From Bacillota bacterium (GTDB taxonomy: Bacteria; Bacillota; Clostridia; Christensenellales; Aristaeellaceae), in contig JAEYAR010000030.1 of assembly GCA_023404715.1 (NCBI GenBank), positions 1 to 64,000 on the forward strand: DNA of 64,000 bases, in the 5' to 3' direction. The notes under the pieces were generated by a model. That model searched no databases. It worked only from the letters and a program-made list of their open reading frames with translations, and was not told the origin of the DNA. A program made the position numbers and the translations under genes. Of the stretch, positions 15,529 through 24,251 are shown in pieces (the first letter of the stretch is position 1; every line of letters starts with the position of its first letter).

Positions 15529-16304
15529 AGAGGCGAGCAGGGCGATCGCGCATGCTGCGGATGGAGCTGCGCCGTATGGCGTGCGGGCCGGGGCTCTGGC
15601 TGGGCATAGCCGCAACATTTCTGATCTACCGGCTGGGCATACTCGGATGGTATACAGAATACAATCTCATCTATGTCTTCATGTCCTCGTTGGTATATAG
15701 CACCTTTACCTTTTTGTTTCCGCTCTGCGCGGTGCTGCCGTACGGCCTGAGCTACCTGGAGGACAGGCGGCAGCGGATGTGGTCGCTGCTTTGCACGCGC
15801 TGCACGGCGAGCGCTTATCTCAACGCGCGCTTTCTCGCGGTCGCCCTATCGGGCTTTCTATCCATCTGTCTGGGCACATTGCTGTATGCGGCCTTGCTGC
15901 CGGTTTTATTCCCCTATGGCATCTACGACCGCAGCACGGGCATGGGGACGATTTTTTTGTACATGCTCGAAGCGGTCCGGCAGGGCAATTGGGTGTATTT
16001 CTTCGGCTTCTATGGCGTGCTGCATGGCCTGGCGGGCGCGTTTTGGGGTGTTTTCGCGCTGGCGCTGTCCGCGTATGTGAAAAATGCGTATGCGGTCTAT
16101 CTGGTGCCCGTTTTGTGCTACCGGCTGCTCGACGTGCTTTTTATGAACTGCGGGCTGCCTGCGCTGACCACGATATCCTACGGCATGTGGGATTTTGAAA
16201 CCGGGGCCGAGGCGATGCTGCAGGGTGCGGTCACATTCGGCGCGCTCATCCTCGCGTGCTACGCGGCCTTTCGATTCAAAGCAGGGAGGCAGTGTCGTGA
16301 ATAA
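15522..16304 (+). CDS. ABC-2-type permease, first of a pair
   Basis: 260 residues with about six hydrophobic segments: near residues 23-40, 52-72, 100-125, 155-180, 187-205 and 230-250. It has no ATPase motifs. The start ATG lies inside the last codons of the preceding gene, with AGGAGA about nine bases upstream, so the two are translationally coupled. It is followed by a second permease overlapping by eight bases and then an ATPase, the layout of heteromeric ABC-2 exporters. The cargo is unknown. An Arg-rich cytosolic N-terminus precedes the first helix, and an ExDRR segment follows the second helix. Confidence 0.8.
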   Translation: MVERRAGRSRMLRMELRRMACGPGLWLGIAATFLIYRLGILGWYTEYNLIYVFMSSLVYSTFTFLFPLCAVLPYGLSYLEDRRQRMWSLLCTRCTASAYLNARFLAVALSGFLSICLGTLLYAALLPVLFPYGIYDRSTGMGTIFLYMLEAVRQGNWVYFFGFYGVLHGLAGAFWGVFALALSAYVKNAYAVYLVPVLCYRLLDVLFMNCGLPALTTISYGMWDFETGAEAMLQGAVTFGALILACYAAFRFKAGRQCRE

Positions 16305-17148
16305 TATCAAATATGCGATGCATCTGGTGCGGCGCGCCTGCCTGCAGCCGCGGACGGTGCTGATCTTCTGCATGCTGGCGGTGTATGTCAGCCCATGCCT
16401 CGCGGACGGCTACGCGGCGATCGGCCAATACGGCGTGCGGCTGAACCTCTGGGGACAATTTGCCTGCGTGATGTCCAACGAACAGGTCATGCTCATGTGC
16501 TTTGCCGGATACCTGATGCTGCTCAGCGATCTGCCATTCTGGTCGCGCGGCAGTATGTATGAGGCGATGCGCGTGAAGCCGATGCGTGCGACGCTCGTTC
16601 GCATCGCGGCGGTGCTCGCGTTGACGGCGCTCTACCTGATCGGGCTGCTCGCCATGGTCTGCCTGCTGGGCGGTTGCTTTGATTTTTCATTCCATCAGTG
16701 GGATAAGATGAGCTTCAGCGCGGCAAGGCAGCAGCTGGGGGATGCGTTTGTGATGATCGTCCCCCAAGAGATTGTCCTTGACTATACCCCGTGGGCGGCT
16801 TTCTCTATCGCCATGCGGCAGATCGCGCTCGTCTTTACGGGAATGGGCTGCCTGCTCCTGTTTTGCCTGCTGGCGATGCCGATGAAGAAGGCGGTGTTCG
16901 CCGCCTTTGCGCTCTGGGGCGGGCTGGATATCGCGGTGGACTGGATGGGGCTAGGCTATCGGATGTACGCGTTCTCGCCCGTATCCTGGGCGAGGATGAC
17001 CATCGTGATCGGGAAGGCGTATAACGACTACTACCCGTCCTGGCAATGGTGCACGGCGGGCGCTGCGATATTGTGCCTGGCGGCGCTGCTGTTGCTCGTC
17101 TGCCTGCCGAACAAAAGGCAGTGGTACCGGCGGCCGCTGAACCGCTAG
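16297..17148 (+). CDS. ABC-2-type permease, second of a pair
   Basis: 283 residues, mostly hydrophobic, with about six membrane helices (for example near residues 15-35, 60-80, 105-130, 180-205, 210-228 and 255-275). The start is GTG at 16297, seven bases after AGGGAGG, giving an eight-base overlap with the first permease. It is probably the heterodimer partner of that protein in the same exporter. No known cargo-specific motif is visible. Confidence 0.8.
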   Translation: MNNIKYAMHLVRRACLQPRTVLIFCMLAVYVSPCLADGYAAIGQYGVRLNLWGQFACVMSNEQVMLMCFAGYLMLLSDLPFWSRGSMYEAMRVKPMRATLVRIAAVLALTALYLIGLLAMVCLLGGCFDFSFHQWDKMSFSAARQQLGDAFVMIVPQEIVLDYTPWAAFSIAMRQIALVFTGMGCLLLFCLLAMPMKKAVFAAFALWGGLDIAVDWMGLGYRMYAFSPVSWARMTIVIGKAYNDYYPSWQWCTAGAAILCLAALLLLVCLPNKRQWYRRPLNR

Positions 17149-17158
17149 AGGAGGCGCT

Positions 17159-17860
17159 ATGCAAACGAATCAGGAAAACGGATGGACGATCGTCCTGCGC
17201 GATGTGCGCAAGGCTTTTGGCAAGCATGTGGTGCTGAATGGAATATCGTGGACGTTCAGCGCCGGAAAGATCTACGGCGTCGTCGGGTTCAACGGATGCG
17301 GCAAGACGGTGCTGCTCAAGTGCATATGCGGCATGATGCCCGTGGATATGGGCGATGTGGCGATCCGGCGGGGAGATCTGACGATAGGCGATCGGCGCGG
17401 GTTGTTCGGCATCGTGATTGAAACCGCGCAGTTTCTGGAAGGCGAGAGCGGCATGGGCAATTTGAAGATGCTGGCCGACATCCAAGGGAAGATCGGCAAG
17501 GCGGAAATCGCACAGGCGATGCAACGCGTCGGACTCGACCCCAAGAGCCGGATGCGCGTAGGCAAATATTCGCTCGGCATGCGCCAGCGCCTGGCCATCG
17601 CGCAGGCTGTGATGGAGAACCCGCCCGCGCTGCTGCTGGACGAGCCGCTCAACGGATTGGACCATGAAAGCGTGCGGCAGGTCTACGAGCTGATCCAGCA
17701 GAGCCGGGATGCGGGGAAGATCGTGCTCATCGCCAGCCATCATATGGAGGACATCCAGCTCCTGTGCGACGAGGTGCTCTGGTTAAAGGATGGGAAGCTT
17801 TGCGCCGTGTCGGATGTGAACGCGTACCTGGATGCGAAGAAGGAGGGAATCCATTCATGA
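17159..17860 (+). CDS. ABC transporter ATPase
   Basis: 233 residues. Walker A is GFNGCGKT (near residue 43), the signature is YSLGMRQRLAIAQA, Walker B LLLDEPLNGLD, and the switch histidine lies in ASHHMED. This is the DrrA/CcmA-like class that drives ABC-2 permeases. GAGGAGG lies before the ATG. It follows the two permeases by ten bases and overlaps the next gene by four, so all belong to one unit. Confidence 0.93.
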   Translation: MQTNQENGWTIVLRDVRKAFGKHVVLNGISWTFSAGKIYGVVGFNGCGKTVLLKCICGMMPVDMGDVAIRRGDLTIGDRRGLFGIVIETAQFLEGESGMGNLKMLADIQGKIGKAEIAQAMQRVGLDPKSRMRVGKYSLGMRQRLAIAQAVMENPPALLLDEPLNGLDHESVRQVYELIQQSRDAGKIVLIASHHMEDIQLLCDEVLWLKDGKLCAVSDVNAYLDAKKEGIHS

Positions 17861-19173
17861 AAACACGATGGGGTAAACGATTGGCCGCGATCGCTATGGC
17901 GCTGACGCTGTGCGCGTCGGCGCAGGCCGCGTGCGCGCAAACGCTGCGCATTGCGAACATGGGGGATGAGATGTACGACGAGGCGTTCCAGGCGGCAAAC
18001 CCCGGCGCGCAGGTAGAGCACGTCCATTCGGAGTCTTTCGGGCTGCAGGGGATCATTCACGACGTGCTGAGCCGGGATAGCCGCATCGACCTATACGAGC
18101 TGTCGACGGGTTATCTGTTCAGCGAGCTGAAAAAGGGCGGGTACGTAGAGGATTTGACGCCCTATGCGGGCATCGCGGAGGGGATTTCGCGGTTTGATCC
18201 GAAGGTTCAGGCCGTGCTGCGAAGCGGCGAAGCGCTCTTGGCGGTGCCGTATGAGGTATACGTGCGCAATTGGGCGGTGAATCGTCCCCTTTGGGATGAA
18301 TATGGGCTGGGCGAGCTGCCGGAGACGTATCTGGAGCTGATCGAGCAGTGCATCGCCTGGAATGAGGAATACGCGGACGAGGAGGTCTGCCTTTTCAGCC
18401 AGCAGAACATGCCTGTCGAGCTGATGAACAGCGTGATGGACGTGTACATGGCGGAATTTGAGGGCACGGGCGACGCGCTCGACTTCGACACGCCGGCATT
18501 TCGCGATACGATGGACGCGCTGTTGCGCCTGCGCCCCTACGCGCAGGAGGATGCGTACAAGGAGGCGATTCTGACGAATTATGCCTGGCGCTTTGGCGAA
18601 CGCGACAATCCGGCGCTGCGCATGGTCCTGCCGCCGCGCGTGCATCCGCAGGGCAAGAGCGTCGTGCAGGTGAACGCCCGGGTGTTGGTGGTCAATCCGC
18701 AGTCGGAGCATAAGGAGCTGGCGGCGGCCTATCTGCGCACGGTCCTGCAGGAAATGCCGCCGGAGATGGCGGCGCAGCTGACCGCGGACGCGGGCGAGGG
18801 CATCGAATGGCCGTGGTATGAGCGCAGTCAGGCGGAGCTGGCCGAGGAGATCGGCGAGCTGGAGGCCCTGCTGAGCACCGCCGCCGAGGACAAGCGGGAG
18901 GAGATCGAGCGGGAGCTGGAGTCGCTTCGCGCGCAGGCCGCGGACGAAGAGCAGCGGTGGCAGGTCACGGCGCAGGAGCGGCGCGACTATAGCGAGCTGT
19001 TTGCTTATGCAAGCTTTGGCGAGGGCGGCGCGATCGGCAACGGAGATATTGAGACGCTGGAATCGTTGTATGGACTCGGGGCGCAGTTTCTGGACGGCCA
19101 CATGACCTCCGGCGAGCTGGTCCGCGCTTTGAATCAGCGTGTCAGGATGATCTACGACGAGCGGATCGACTGA
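17857..19173 (+). CDS. solute-binding-like secreted protein with coiled coil
   Basis: 438 residues. The signal peptide is followed by a fold like extracellular sugar-binding proteins (RIANMGDEMYDEAFQAANPG near residue 30, then PYEVYVRNWAVNR). A Glu/Arg-rich heptad stretch at about residues 325-385 (AEEIGELEALLSTAAEDKRE) predicts a coiled coil, which is unusual for a binding protein. The lipobox is poor (AQAAC), so lipid anchoring is unclear. The start overlaps the ATPase stop as ATGA, with AGGAGG eight bases before. Pairing a binding-like protein with an ABC-2 exporter rather than an importer is odd; it may sense or receive an exported substrate. Confidence 0.75.
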   Translation: MKTRWGKRLAAIAMALTLCASAQAACAQTLRIANMGDEMYDEAFQAANPGAQVEHVHSESFGLQGIIHDVLSRDSRIDLYELSTGYLFSELKKGGYVEDLTPYAGIAEGISRFDPKVQAVLRSGEALLAVPYEVYVRNWAVNRPLWDEYGLGELPETYLELIEQCIAWNEEYADEEVCLFSQQNMPVELMNSVMDVYMAEFEGTGDALDFDTPAFRDTMDALLRLRPYAQEDAYKEAILTNYAWRFGERDNPALRMVLPPRVHPQGKSVVQVNARVLVVNPQSEHKELAAAYLRTVLQEMPPEMAAQLTADAGEGIEWPWYERSQAELAEEIGELEALLSTAAEDKREEIERELESLRAQAADEEQRWQVTAQERRDYSELFAYASFGEGGAIGNGDIETLESLYGLGAQFLDGHMTSGELVRALNQRVRMIYDERID

Positions 19174-19192
19174 AGCAAGCACTGTGAAGCCC

Positions 19193-19222
19193 TTGTTTTT
19201 GATCGCCATGAGGGGGTATAAT
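19193..19222 (+). promoter_or_regulatory. orphan sigma-A-like promoter
   Basis: TTGTTT, 18 bp, TATAAT. No full gene follows for 250 bases. Confidence 0.6.
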
Positions 19223-19394
19223 ATATTCAAATCCTGTTTTACTGAATCGTGATTTGAATAAAGATGGCGAGCCCCTACTCTCTGAGGCGGAAATGGACGA
19301 TCATCTGCTTCTCTATCCGCTTGATAGGATCATGAATGCGTAAATCGTGTTCGCGCCTCGCCTCATATTGGCATACAGATTTGTCAATTTTCGC
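19223..19394 (+). other. short transcribed region with inverted repeat and micro-ORF
   Basis: ATTCAAATC (19225-19233) and GATTTGAAT (19251-19259) form a perfect 9-bp inverted repeat just after the promoter. An open stretch in one frame ends MDDHLLLYPLDRIMNA before a stop at about 19343; it has a weak GAGG site and may be a gene remnant. A terminator follows at 19395. The unit could be a small RNA. Confidence 0.35.
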
Positions 19395-19421
19395 AGGCTC
19401 CTTTACGGGGAGCCTGTTTTT
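19395..19421 (+). terminator. intrinsic terminator
   Basis: AGGCTCC and GGAGCCT flank a seven-base loop, followed by GTTTTT. A TATAAT box at 19426-19431 directly after it may serve the MBOAT gene. Confidence 0.75.
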
Positions 19422-19471
19422 CGTGTATAATAATTCTGATTATGCCCATGTGCAAAAGGAGAGTCGGAAAG

Positions 19472-20905
19472 ATGCTTTTTAACTCCTATATCTTTATCTT
19501 GGCCTTCCTGCCCGTCACGCTGGCGGGCTACTTCGGCCTGGCGCGCCTGTTTCGCAAGCTGCCGCTGAACAAGATTTGGCTGGTGGGCTGCTCGCTCGTC
19601 TTCTACGCCTATTTTAACGTGAGGTATTTGCCCATTATCGTGCTGAGCATCCTCGTCAACTATGCGCTCAGCCAGGGCATGCTGGCGGCAAGGGGCAAGG
19701 GCGTGCGCGCGCTGCTGCTCGCCGTGGGCCTGCTGGGCAACCTGGGCGTGCTGGGCTACTACAAGTATTACGACTTCTTCGTTCAAAACGTAAACGCCCT
19801 GGCGGGCACTTCGTTCGTGCTGCATAGGCTCGTGCTGCCGCTGGGCATCAGCTTTTTTACGTTTCAGCAGCTCTCCTACGTCATCGACAGCTACAGGCGC
19901 ACCGTGCCGCGCTACGGCCTGATCGATTACTCGCTCTTCGTCACGTTCTTCCCACAGCTGATCGCGGGCCCCATCGTGCTGCACAGCGAGATCGTCCCCC
20001 AATTCGCGAACCCCGATAACCGCCGCTTCCGCTTTGAAAACTTCGCGCCGGGGTTGTATGCGTTTGCGCTGGGGCTTTTCAAAAAGGTCATCGTCGCCGA
20101 TACGTTCGCCAAGGTGGCGGAGTGGGGCTTTGGCCCGGGGCAGGCGCTCAACACGCCGGAGGCCTGGTTCGTGGCATTTGCGTTCGCCTTTCAGCTGTAC
20201 TTCGACTTTTCCGGCTACTGCGACATGGCCATGGGACTGGGGCGCATGTTTAACATCAACATCCCGCAGAACTTCAACTCGCCTTACAAGGCGCACAACA
20301 TCAAGGAGTTCTGGCAGCGCTGGCATATCACGCTCAGCCGTTTCTTCACGAACTACATTTACTTCCCCATGGGCGGCAGCCGCAAGGGGCTCGCGCGCAC
20401 CTGCGCAAACCTCATGGTGGTCTTCCTCGTCAGCGGCCTTTGGCATGGCGCGGGCTGGCTTTTCATCCTCTGGGGCGCGCTGCATGGCCTGATGAGCGTG
20501 CTTTACCGCGTCTTTCGCAAGCAGTTCGACTGCCTGCACCCCGCGCTTTCTTGGCTGATCACGTTCCTCTTTGTGGTGATCGCCTGGGTGTTCTTCCGCG
20601 CGACGGATATGCAAAGCGCGATGACGGTGCTGCGCGCCATGTTTACGATGAACTTTGGCCCGCTGAGCGCCTCGATCACGAACGTGTTCACCCTGCCGAT
20701 GGGCCTGCACCCGGGCTACAACGCCATCGTGACCGAGATCTGGTATGCGCTCGCGCTCTTCGGCGTGCTGGGCCTGCCCAATACGTTTGAGCTCACCGAC
20801 CGCTTCAAGCCCACGTTTGGCCGCGCGGCGCTCACCGTGGCGCTGCTTACCGTATCCATCCTCTCGCTCTCGGGCGTGAGCGTATTCCTGTACTACAACT
20901 TCTAA
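19472..20905 (+). CDS. MBOAT O-acyltransferase (AlgI/DltB-like)
   Basis: 477 residues with around ten membrane helices. The MBOAT signature is clear: PLGISFFTFQQLSYVID near residue 130, and the catalytic histidine in SGLWHGAGWLFILWGALHG near residue 325. AlgI-like proteins carry acetyl groups across the membrane for O-acetylation of polysaccharides or wall polymers; a partner with an SGNH domain finishes the transfer outside. Two such proteins follow directly. The start at 19472 (MLFNSY) is preferred because AAAGGAG lies about ten bases before it. The acceptor polymer is unknown. Confidence 0.93.
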   Translation: MLFNSYIFILAFLPVTLAGYFGLARLFRKLPLNKIWLVGCSLVFYAYFNVRYLPIIVLSILVNYALSQGMLAARGKGVRALLLAVGLLGNLGVLGYYKYYDFFVQNVNALAGTSFVLHRLVLPLGISFFTFQQLSYVIDSYRRTVPRYGLIDYSLFVTFFPQLIAGPIVLHSEIVPQFANPDNRRFRFENFAPGLYAFALGLFKKVIVADTFAKVAEWGFGPGQALNTPEAWFVAFAFAFQLYFDFSGYCDMAMGLGRMFNINIPQNFNSPYKAHNIKEFWQRWHITLSRFFTNYIYFPMGGSRKGLARTCANLMVVFLVSGLWHGAGWLFILWGALHGLMSVLYRVFRKQFDCLHPALSWLITFLFVVIAWVFFRATDMQSAMTVLRAMFTMNFGPLSASITNVFTLPMGLHPGYNAIVTEIWYALALFGVLGLPNTFELTDRFKPTFGRAALTVALLTVSILSLSGVSVFLYYNF

Positions 20906-20919
20906 GCGGAGGGATAGCC

Positions 20920-21972
20920 ATGGACAAGAAAATGAAGCGCTTTGTCGTCGGCGCGCTGGCGGCGCTCCTTTCGCTGCTGCTGCTCTGCGCGGGTACCGTC
21001 TTTATCGTCGATCCGTTTCAAATATATCGCAAGGCGACGTTTTACACGCCCCTGATCGAGTATACGACGCAGGTCTACACCAATGCGGGCATCGCCAAGA
21101 ACTACAGCTACGACAGCGCGATCGTGGGCACGTCGATGACTGAAAACGCGCTGCCGTCGCAATACGGCGAGCTCTTCGGCGGCGAGTGGATCAAGCTGGT
21201 CACCAGTGGCGGCACGGCGCGCAACCACGCGATTTTGCTGGAGACGGCGTTTCGCACGCATGAGCTGAGGCGCATCGTGTACGACCTGGATATCTACTCC
21301 TTTATGGCGGAGCCAAGCTCCACCGCGCAGGACATTCCGATGTATCTTTACGACGCCAACCCGTTTAACGATGTGCATTATCTGCTCAATCAGGATGTGT
21401 TTACCCGTCTGTACGACACCTGGACCTATAACGATAGCGGGTTGACGCGCGAGGACCGCGACGATATGTATAACTGGGCCATGAACTACGAGTATAGCGA
21501 AGACGTCGTCATGCGGGGCGTGAACCTCAAGGCCCCGGCGGCGGAAATGTGGGACGCCAACATCTTTGAAACGGAGATGAACGGCAACCTGAACGACAAC
21601 CTGATCCCCTTTATCGAACAGCACCCGGAGACGGAATTCATCATCTACTATCCGCCATACAGCGTGATGGAGTGGTTCACCATGCACCAGAAGGGCCATC
21701 TGGATTTTGTGCTCAACATGAAGGAGCTGATCACCGAACGGCTGCTGCCTTATGATAACGTCAAGATCTTCGACTTTCAGGCGCGGGAGGAGTGGGTCTG
21801 CGACCTGAATTACTATAAGGATACCTCTCACCATTCACAGGAGATCAACATCGCGATCGCCGAGTGCATCGCGGCGGGCGACGGACTTGTGGAGGACATT
21901 TACGACGTCTACGAGCACGACGAAACGATCTACGGATGGGTCGACGACATCGTCTATGAAAACGAAGAGTAA
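20920..21972 (+). CDS. SGNH-like acyltransferase partner protein 1
   Basis: 350 residues: one N-terminal membrane anchor (residues 8-28), then an outside domain. The serine block is AIVGTSMTEN (near residue 69) and the Asp/His pair is DTSHHS near residue 305, the order expected in SGNH hydrolases. YYPPYSVMEW near residue 243 is shared with the next gene. With the MBOAT protein just 14 bases upstream, it most likely transfers acetyl groups to a surface polymer, as AlgJ/AlgX or PatB do; substrate not shown. Confidence 0.82.
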   Translation: MDKKMKRFVVGALAALLSLLLLCAGTVFIVDPFQIYRKATFYTPLIEYTTQVYTNAGIAKNYSYDSAIVGTSMTENALPSQYGELFGGEWIKLVTSGGTARNHAILLETAFRTHELRRIVYDLDIYSFMAEPSSTAQDIPMYLYDANPFNDVHYLLNQDVFTRLYDTWTYNDSGLTREDRDDMYNWAMNYEYSEDVVMRGVNLKAPAAEMWDANIFETEMNGNLNDNLIPFIEQHPETEFIIYYPPYSVMEWFTMHQKGHLDFVLNMKELITERLLPYDNVKIFDFQAREEWVCDLNYYKDTSHHSQEINIAIAECIAAGDGLVEDIYDVYEHDETIYGWVDDIVYENEE

Positions 21973-23041
21973 CCGCCGGTGGGCGATTAGCGTCCTATGT
22001 ATATCGGCCGCCCTTTTGGGGGGCGTAGCGGGGCTCGTCGCTTGGGTCGACCCGTTTATCTGCTATCATGCCCCTCGCTTCGCATTTGAGGCGCGCGGCG
22101 GCATGCAGGCGTATTACAACATCGGCATCGCCCGGAATATGCCCTATGACGCGCTGTATCTCGGCTCTTCGATGACGGAGAATACCCAGGTATCGCAGGT
22201 CGACCAGCTATTTGGCATTACCTGCGCCAAGCTGCCCTTTGAAGGCGGTACGATGGAAAATTATCGTACCATGCTCGATGCGGCGTTCGATACGCGTGAC
22301 GTCTCCATGGTATTTCTCGCGCTGGACGAGTTTGCCCTTTCGGCGCAGCCGGATGCGGTGCCGCTCGCGCTGCCAAAGTATCTGTACACGCCCTCAGTGC
22401 TCGACGACGTGCAGTATTGGTTCAATGAAGCCGTGCTTACCTCGCACGTGCCGGAGGCGCTGGCCGCTATGGCGGCGGGCGCGGACCCGGGCATCAACTT
22501 CGACATGCTCTATTACTGGGGCGACCGCATGACGTATGGCCGGGAAAAGGCGCTGCTCTCTATGAGCTATGGGCCGTACGGAGAGGAGCTGGCGCGCGAA
22601 GGGGATGCGCAGACGGTGCTTTACCACCTGCAAAAATGCCTGCTCCCCTACGTGCAGGCGCACCCGGAGACGGTGTTCATTGTCTATTTTCCGCCGTACA
22701 GCATTCTGGAATGGGTCAAATACGCCCAGGCGGGGACGCTTGCGCGCGCGCTGTATCACCGTGAGCTGGTGACGCAGGCGCTGGAAGGCTATGAAAACGT
22801 ACAGCTATACGATTTTCAGGCTTGGGGCGACGTCGTCACGGACTTGGATCAGTACACGGATAGCATGCATCACCGGCCTGAGATCAACGATCTCGTCGTC
22901 GAGAAAATAGCCGCCGGGGTAATGCAGGCGAATCTCGAGACCATTCGTTATCATAACGACACGATCCTTGCGATGGTGGAAAGCTTCACGCCGCCTTCTG
23001 AGGCGGATTTGGCACAGATGCGCGCGCTGATAGACGAATGA
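21956..23041 (+). CDS. SGNH-like acyltransferase partner protein 2
   Basis: 361 residues, clearly paralogous to the preceding gene: N-terminal membrane anchor, serine block LYLGSSMTEN, YFPPYSILEW, and DSMHHR in place of DTSHHS. The ATG at 21956 lies inside the previous gene (17-base overlap), so the pair is translationally coupled. The two proteins differ strongly between the motifs, which suggests different acceptors or a heteromeric complex with the MBOAT protein. Confidence 0.82.
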   Translation: MKTKSNRRWAISVLCISAALLGGVAGLVAWVDPFICYHAPRFAFEARGGMQAYYNIGIARNMPYDALYLGSSMTENTQVSQVDQLFGITCAKLPFEGGTMENYRTMLDAAFDTRDVSMVFLALDEFALSAQPDAVPLALPKYLYTPSVLDDVQYWFNEAVLTSHVPEALAAMAAGADPGINFDMLYYWGDRMTYGREKALLSMSYGPYGEELAREGDAQTVLYHLQKCLLPYVQAHPETVFIVYFPPYSILEWVKYAQAGTLARALYHRELVTQALEGYENVQLYDFQAWGDVVTDLDQYTDSMHHRPEINDLVVEKIAAGVMQANLETIRYHNDTILAMVESFTPPSEADLAQMRALIDE

Positions 23042-23056
23042 ATAAAGGAGCCCTGC

Positions 23057-23977
23057 ATGAAACGAAAGATCCGCCGTAAGCGGCCGCCCAATCCCTTTAA
23101 AAAGCTGTTCATCGCGCTTTGCGCGCTGCTCGCGGTCATCGCGGTGGATTTATTGCTGGTCTACGGCCTTGGGCCCTTTGCGAATGCGACCTATGCCGCG
23201 ATAGCCCCCTTGCTGGGGCACACGCCGACGCCCGTGCCGACGGCAATCCCCACGGTGACGCCGACGCCTAGCCCCAGTCCTAGCCCTAGCCCCAGCCCCA
23301 GCCCCACGCCGACGCCCAGCCCAACCCCTACGCCTTTGCCGACCGCAGCGCCGACACAGGCGCCGACGCCTAGACCGCAAAAGACCATTTTGCTCGTCAA
23401 CCGCGACAATCGTCTCCCGGAATCCTTTGTGCCGGACAACCTGGTAAAGCTGACAAAGGTCGTGCCGGAGGGGCTGATCAAGATCAAGGGCGCCGATATT
23501 CAGGGGGATCGCGAGGCGGTGGCGGCCCTCATCACCATGATTTCGGATGCGGTAGATCAAGGGATCGGCAACTGGCAGGTCAGCGCGGGCTATCGCACGT
23601 ACGGCTATCAGCAGCAGTTGATCGACAACCAGGTCTACATCTACCGGAAAGAGAACGGGCTCTCCACGGAAAAGGCGCTGCAGGCGACCTATCAGACCGT
23701 AGCGCCCGCGGGCGCCAGCGAGCACCAGACGGGCCTGGCGTTTGATATCACGGTACCCGGGGTATCCTTTAAGGGGACCAAGCAGCAAAAATGGCTGCAC
23801 GAGAACTGCTATGCGTATGGGTTTGTCGTGCGCTATAAGGAAGAAAAGCAGAAGATCACCGGCTATCTCGCGGAGGCCTGGCATATCCGTTACGTAGGGG
23901 TGGAGGTCGCCACCATCATGGAATATAACGATTGGTGCTTGGAGGAATACATCGAGCACCTCGGGAACGTCCTCTGA
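23057..23977 (+). CDS. D-Ala-D-Ala carboxypeptidase, VanY/M15B type
   Basis: 306 residues: a basic N-terminus, one membrane helix (about 17-40), a Thr/Pro/Ser linker (55-107), and a peptidase domain. Zinc-site motifs of the M15B family are present: [22 protein letters not shown] (His and Asp ligands) and EAWHIRYVG (catalytic Glu and third ligand His). Such enzymes trim the terminal D-Ala from peptidoglycan stem peptides outside the membrane. It follows the MBOAT/SGNH genes by 15 bases, so wall modification seems to be the theme of the operon. Nothing points to glycopeptide resistance (no vanH/A/X). Confidence 0.9.
   Translation: MKRKIRRKRPPNPFKKLFIALCALLAVIAVDLLLVYGLGPFANATYAAIAPLLGHTPTPVPTAIPTVTPTPSPSPSPSPSPSPTPTPSPTPTPLPTAAPTQAPTPRPQKTILLVNRDNRLPESFVPDNLVKLTKVVPEGLIKIKGADIQGDREAVAALITMISDAVDQGIGNWQVSAGYRTYGYQQQLIDNQVYIYRKENGLSTEKALQATYQTVAPAGASEHQTGLAFDITVPGVSFKGTKQQKWLHENCYAYGFVVRYKEEKQKITGYLAEAWHIRYVGVEVATIMEYNDWCLEEYIEHLGNVL
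23227..23382 (+). repeat. Thr-Pro/Ser-Pro codon repeat
   Basis: Tandem ACG-CCG- and AGC-CCC-type codon pairs encode the [12 protein letters not shown] linker of the carboxypeptidase. The tract is simple enough to slip and may vary in length among strains. Confidence 0.8.
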
Positions 23978-23988
23978 CGCAAAAGGGC

Positions 23989-24017
23989 TTGACTTTTTTA
24001 GCGCCCGGCGTTACCCT
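23989..24017 (+). promoter_or_regulatory. promoter of mgtE
   Basis: TTGACT, 17 bp, TACCCT; the -10 is weak, and a TATACA lies a few bases further on. Confidence 0.5.
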
Positions 24018-24023
24018 ATACAG

Positions 24024-24251
24024 GGATTTTACTTTCATCGTTGAGCGAGGTGAGAAACGTGGACGATCATGGTCATGATGCGGGCGTTCCCCGAAGTACC
24101 GGGGTGCCGCAACTGCAGGGATACGTGCGCGTTTTTTGCCTCGTTCGCGCTGATTCCTGACCCCGGCAGCCCGTCCGGAGATGCCTCGCGTCCTGTCCTC
24201 ATGTCCGAAAACCCTTCGGCCCATGAATCAGAACGAGAGGAGCGACCTTAA
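24024..24251 (+). other. long leader of mgtE
   Basis: About 230 untranslated bases. They contain a small palindrome (ATCATG-GT-CATGAT, 24066-24079) and a hairpin with CCCCG/CGGGG near 24090. MgtE genes of this phylum often have an M-box magnesium riboswitch, but its conserved blocks are not recognised here. A diverged sensor is possible. Confidence 0.4.

Noticed and set aside
14506..15618. 370-codon minus-strand frame over the secreted 376-residue gene
   Set aside because: Shadow frame; the plus strand has the signal peptide, ribosome binding site and operon overlap.
23057..23977. Vancomycin resistance VanY
   Set aside because: The protein belongs to the same peptidase family, but no vanH, vanA or vanX neighbours exist; a normal wall-trimming role is more likely.
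24024..24251. M-box magnesium riboswitch before mgtE
   Set aside because: The GAGGTGAG near 24048 recalls the start of an M-box, but the later conserved blocks are missing by eye.
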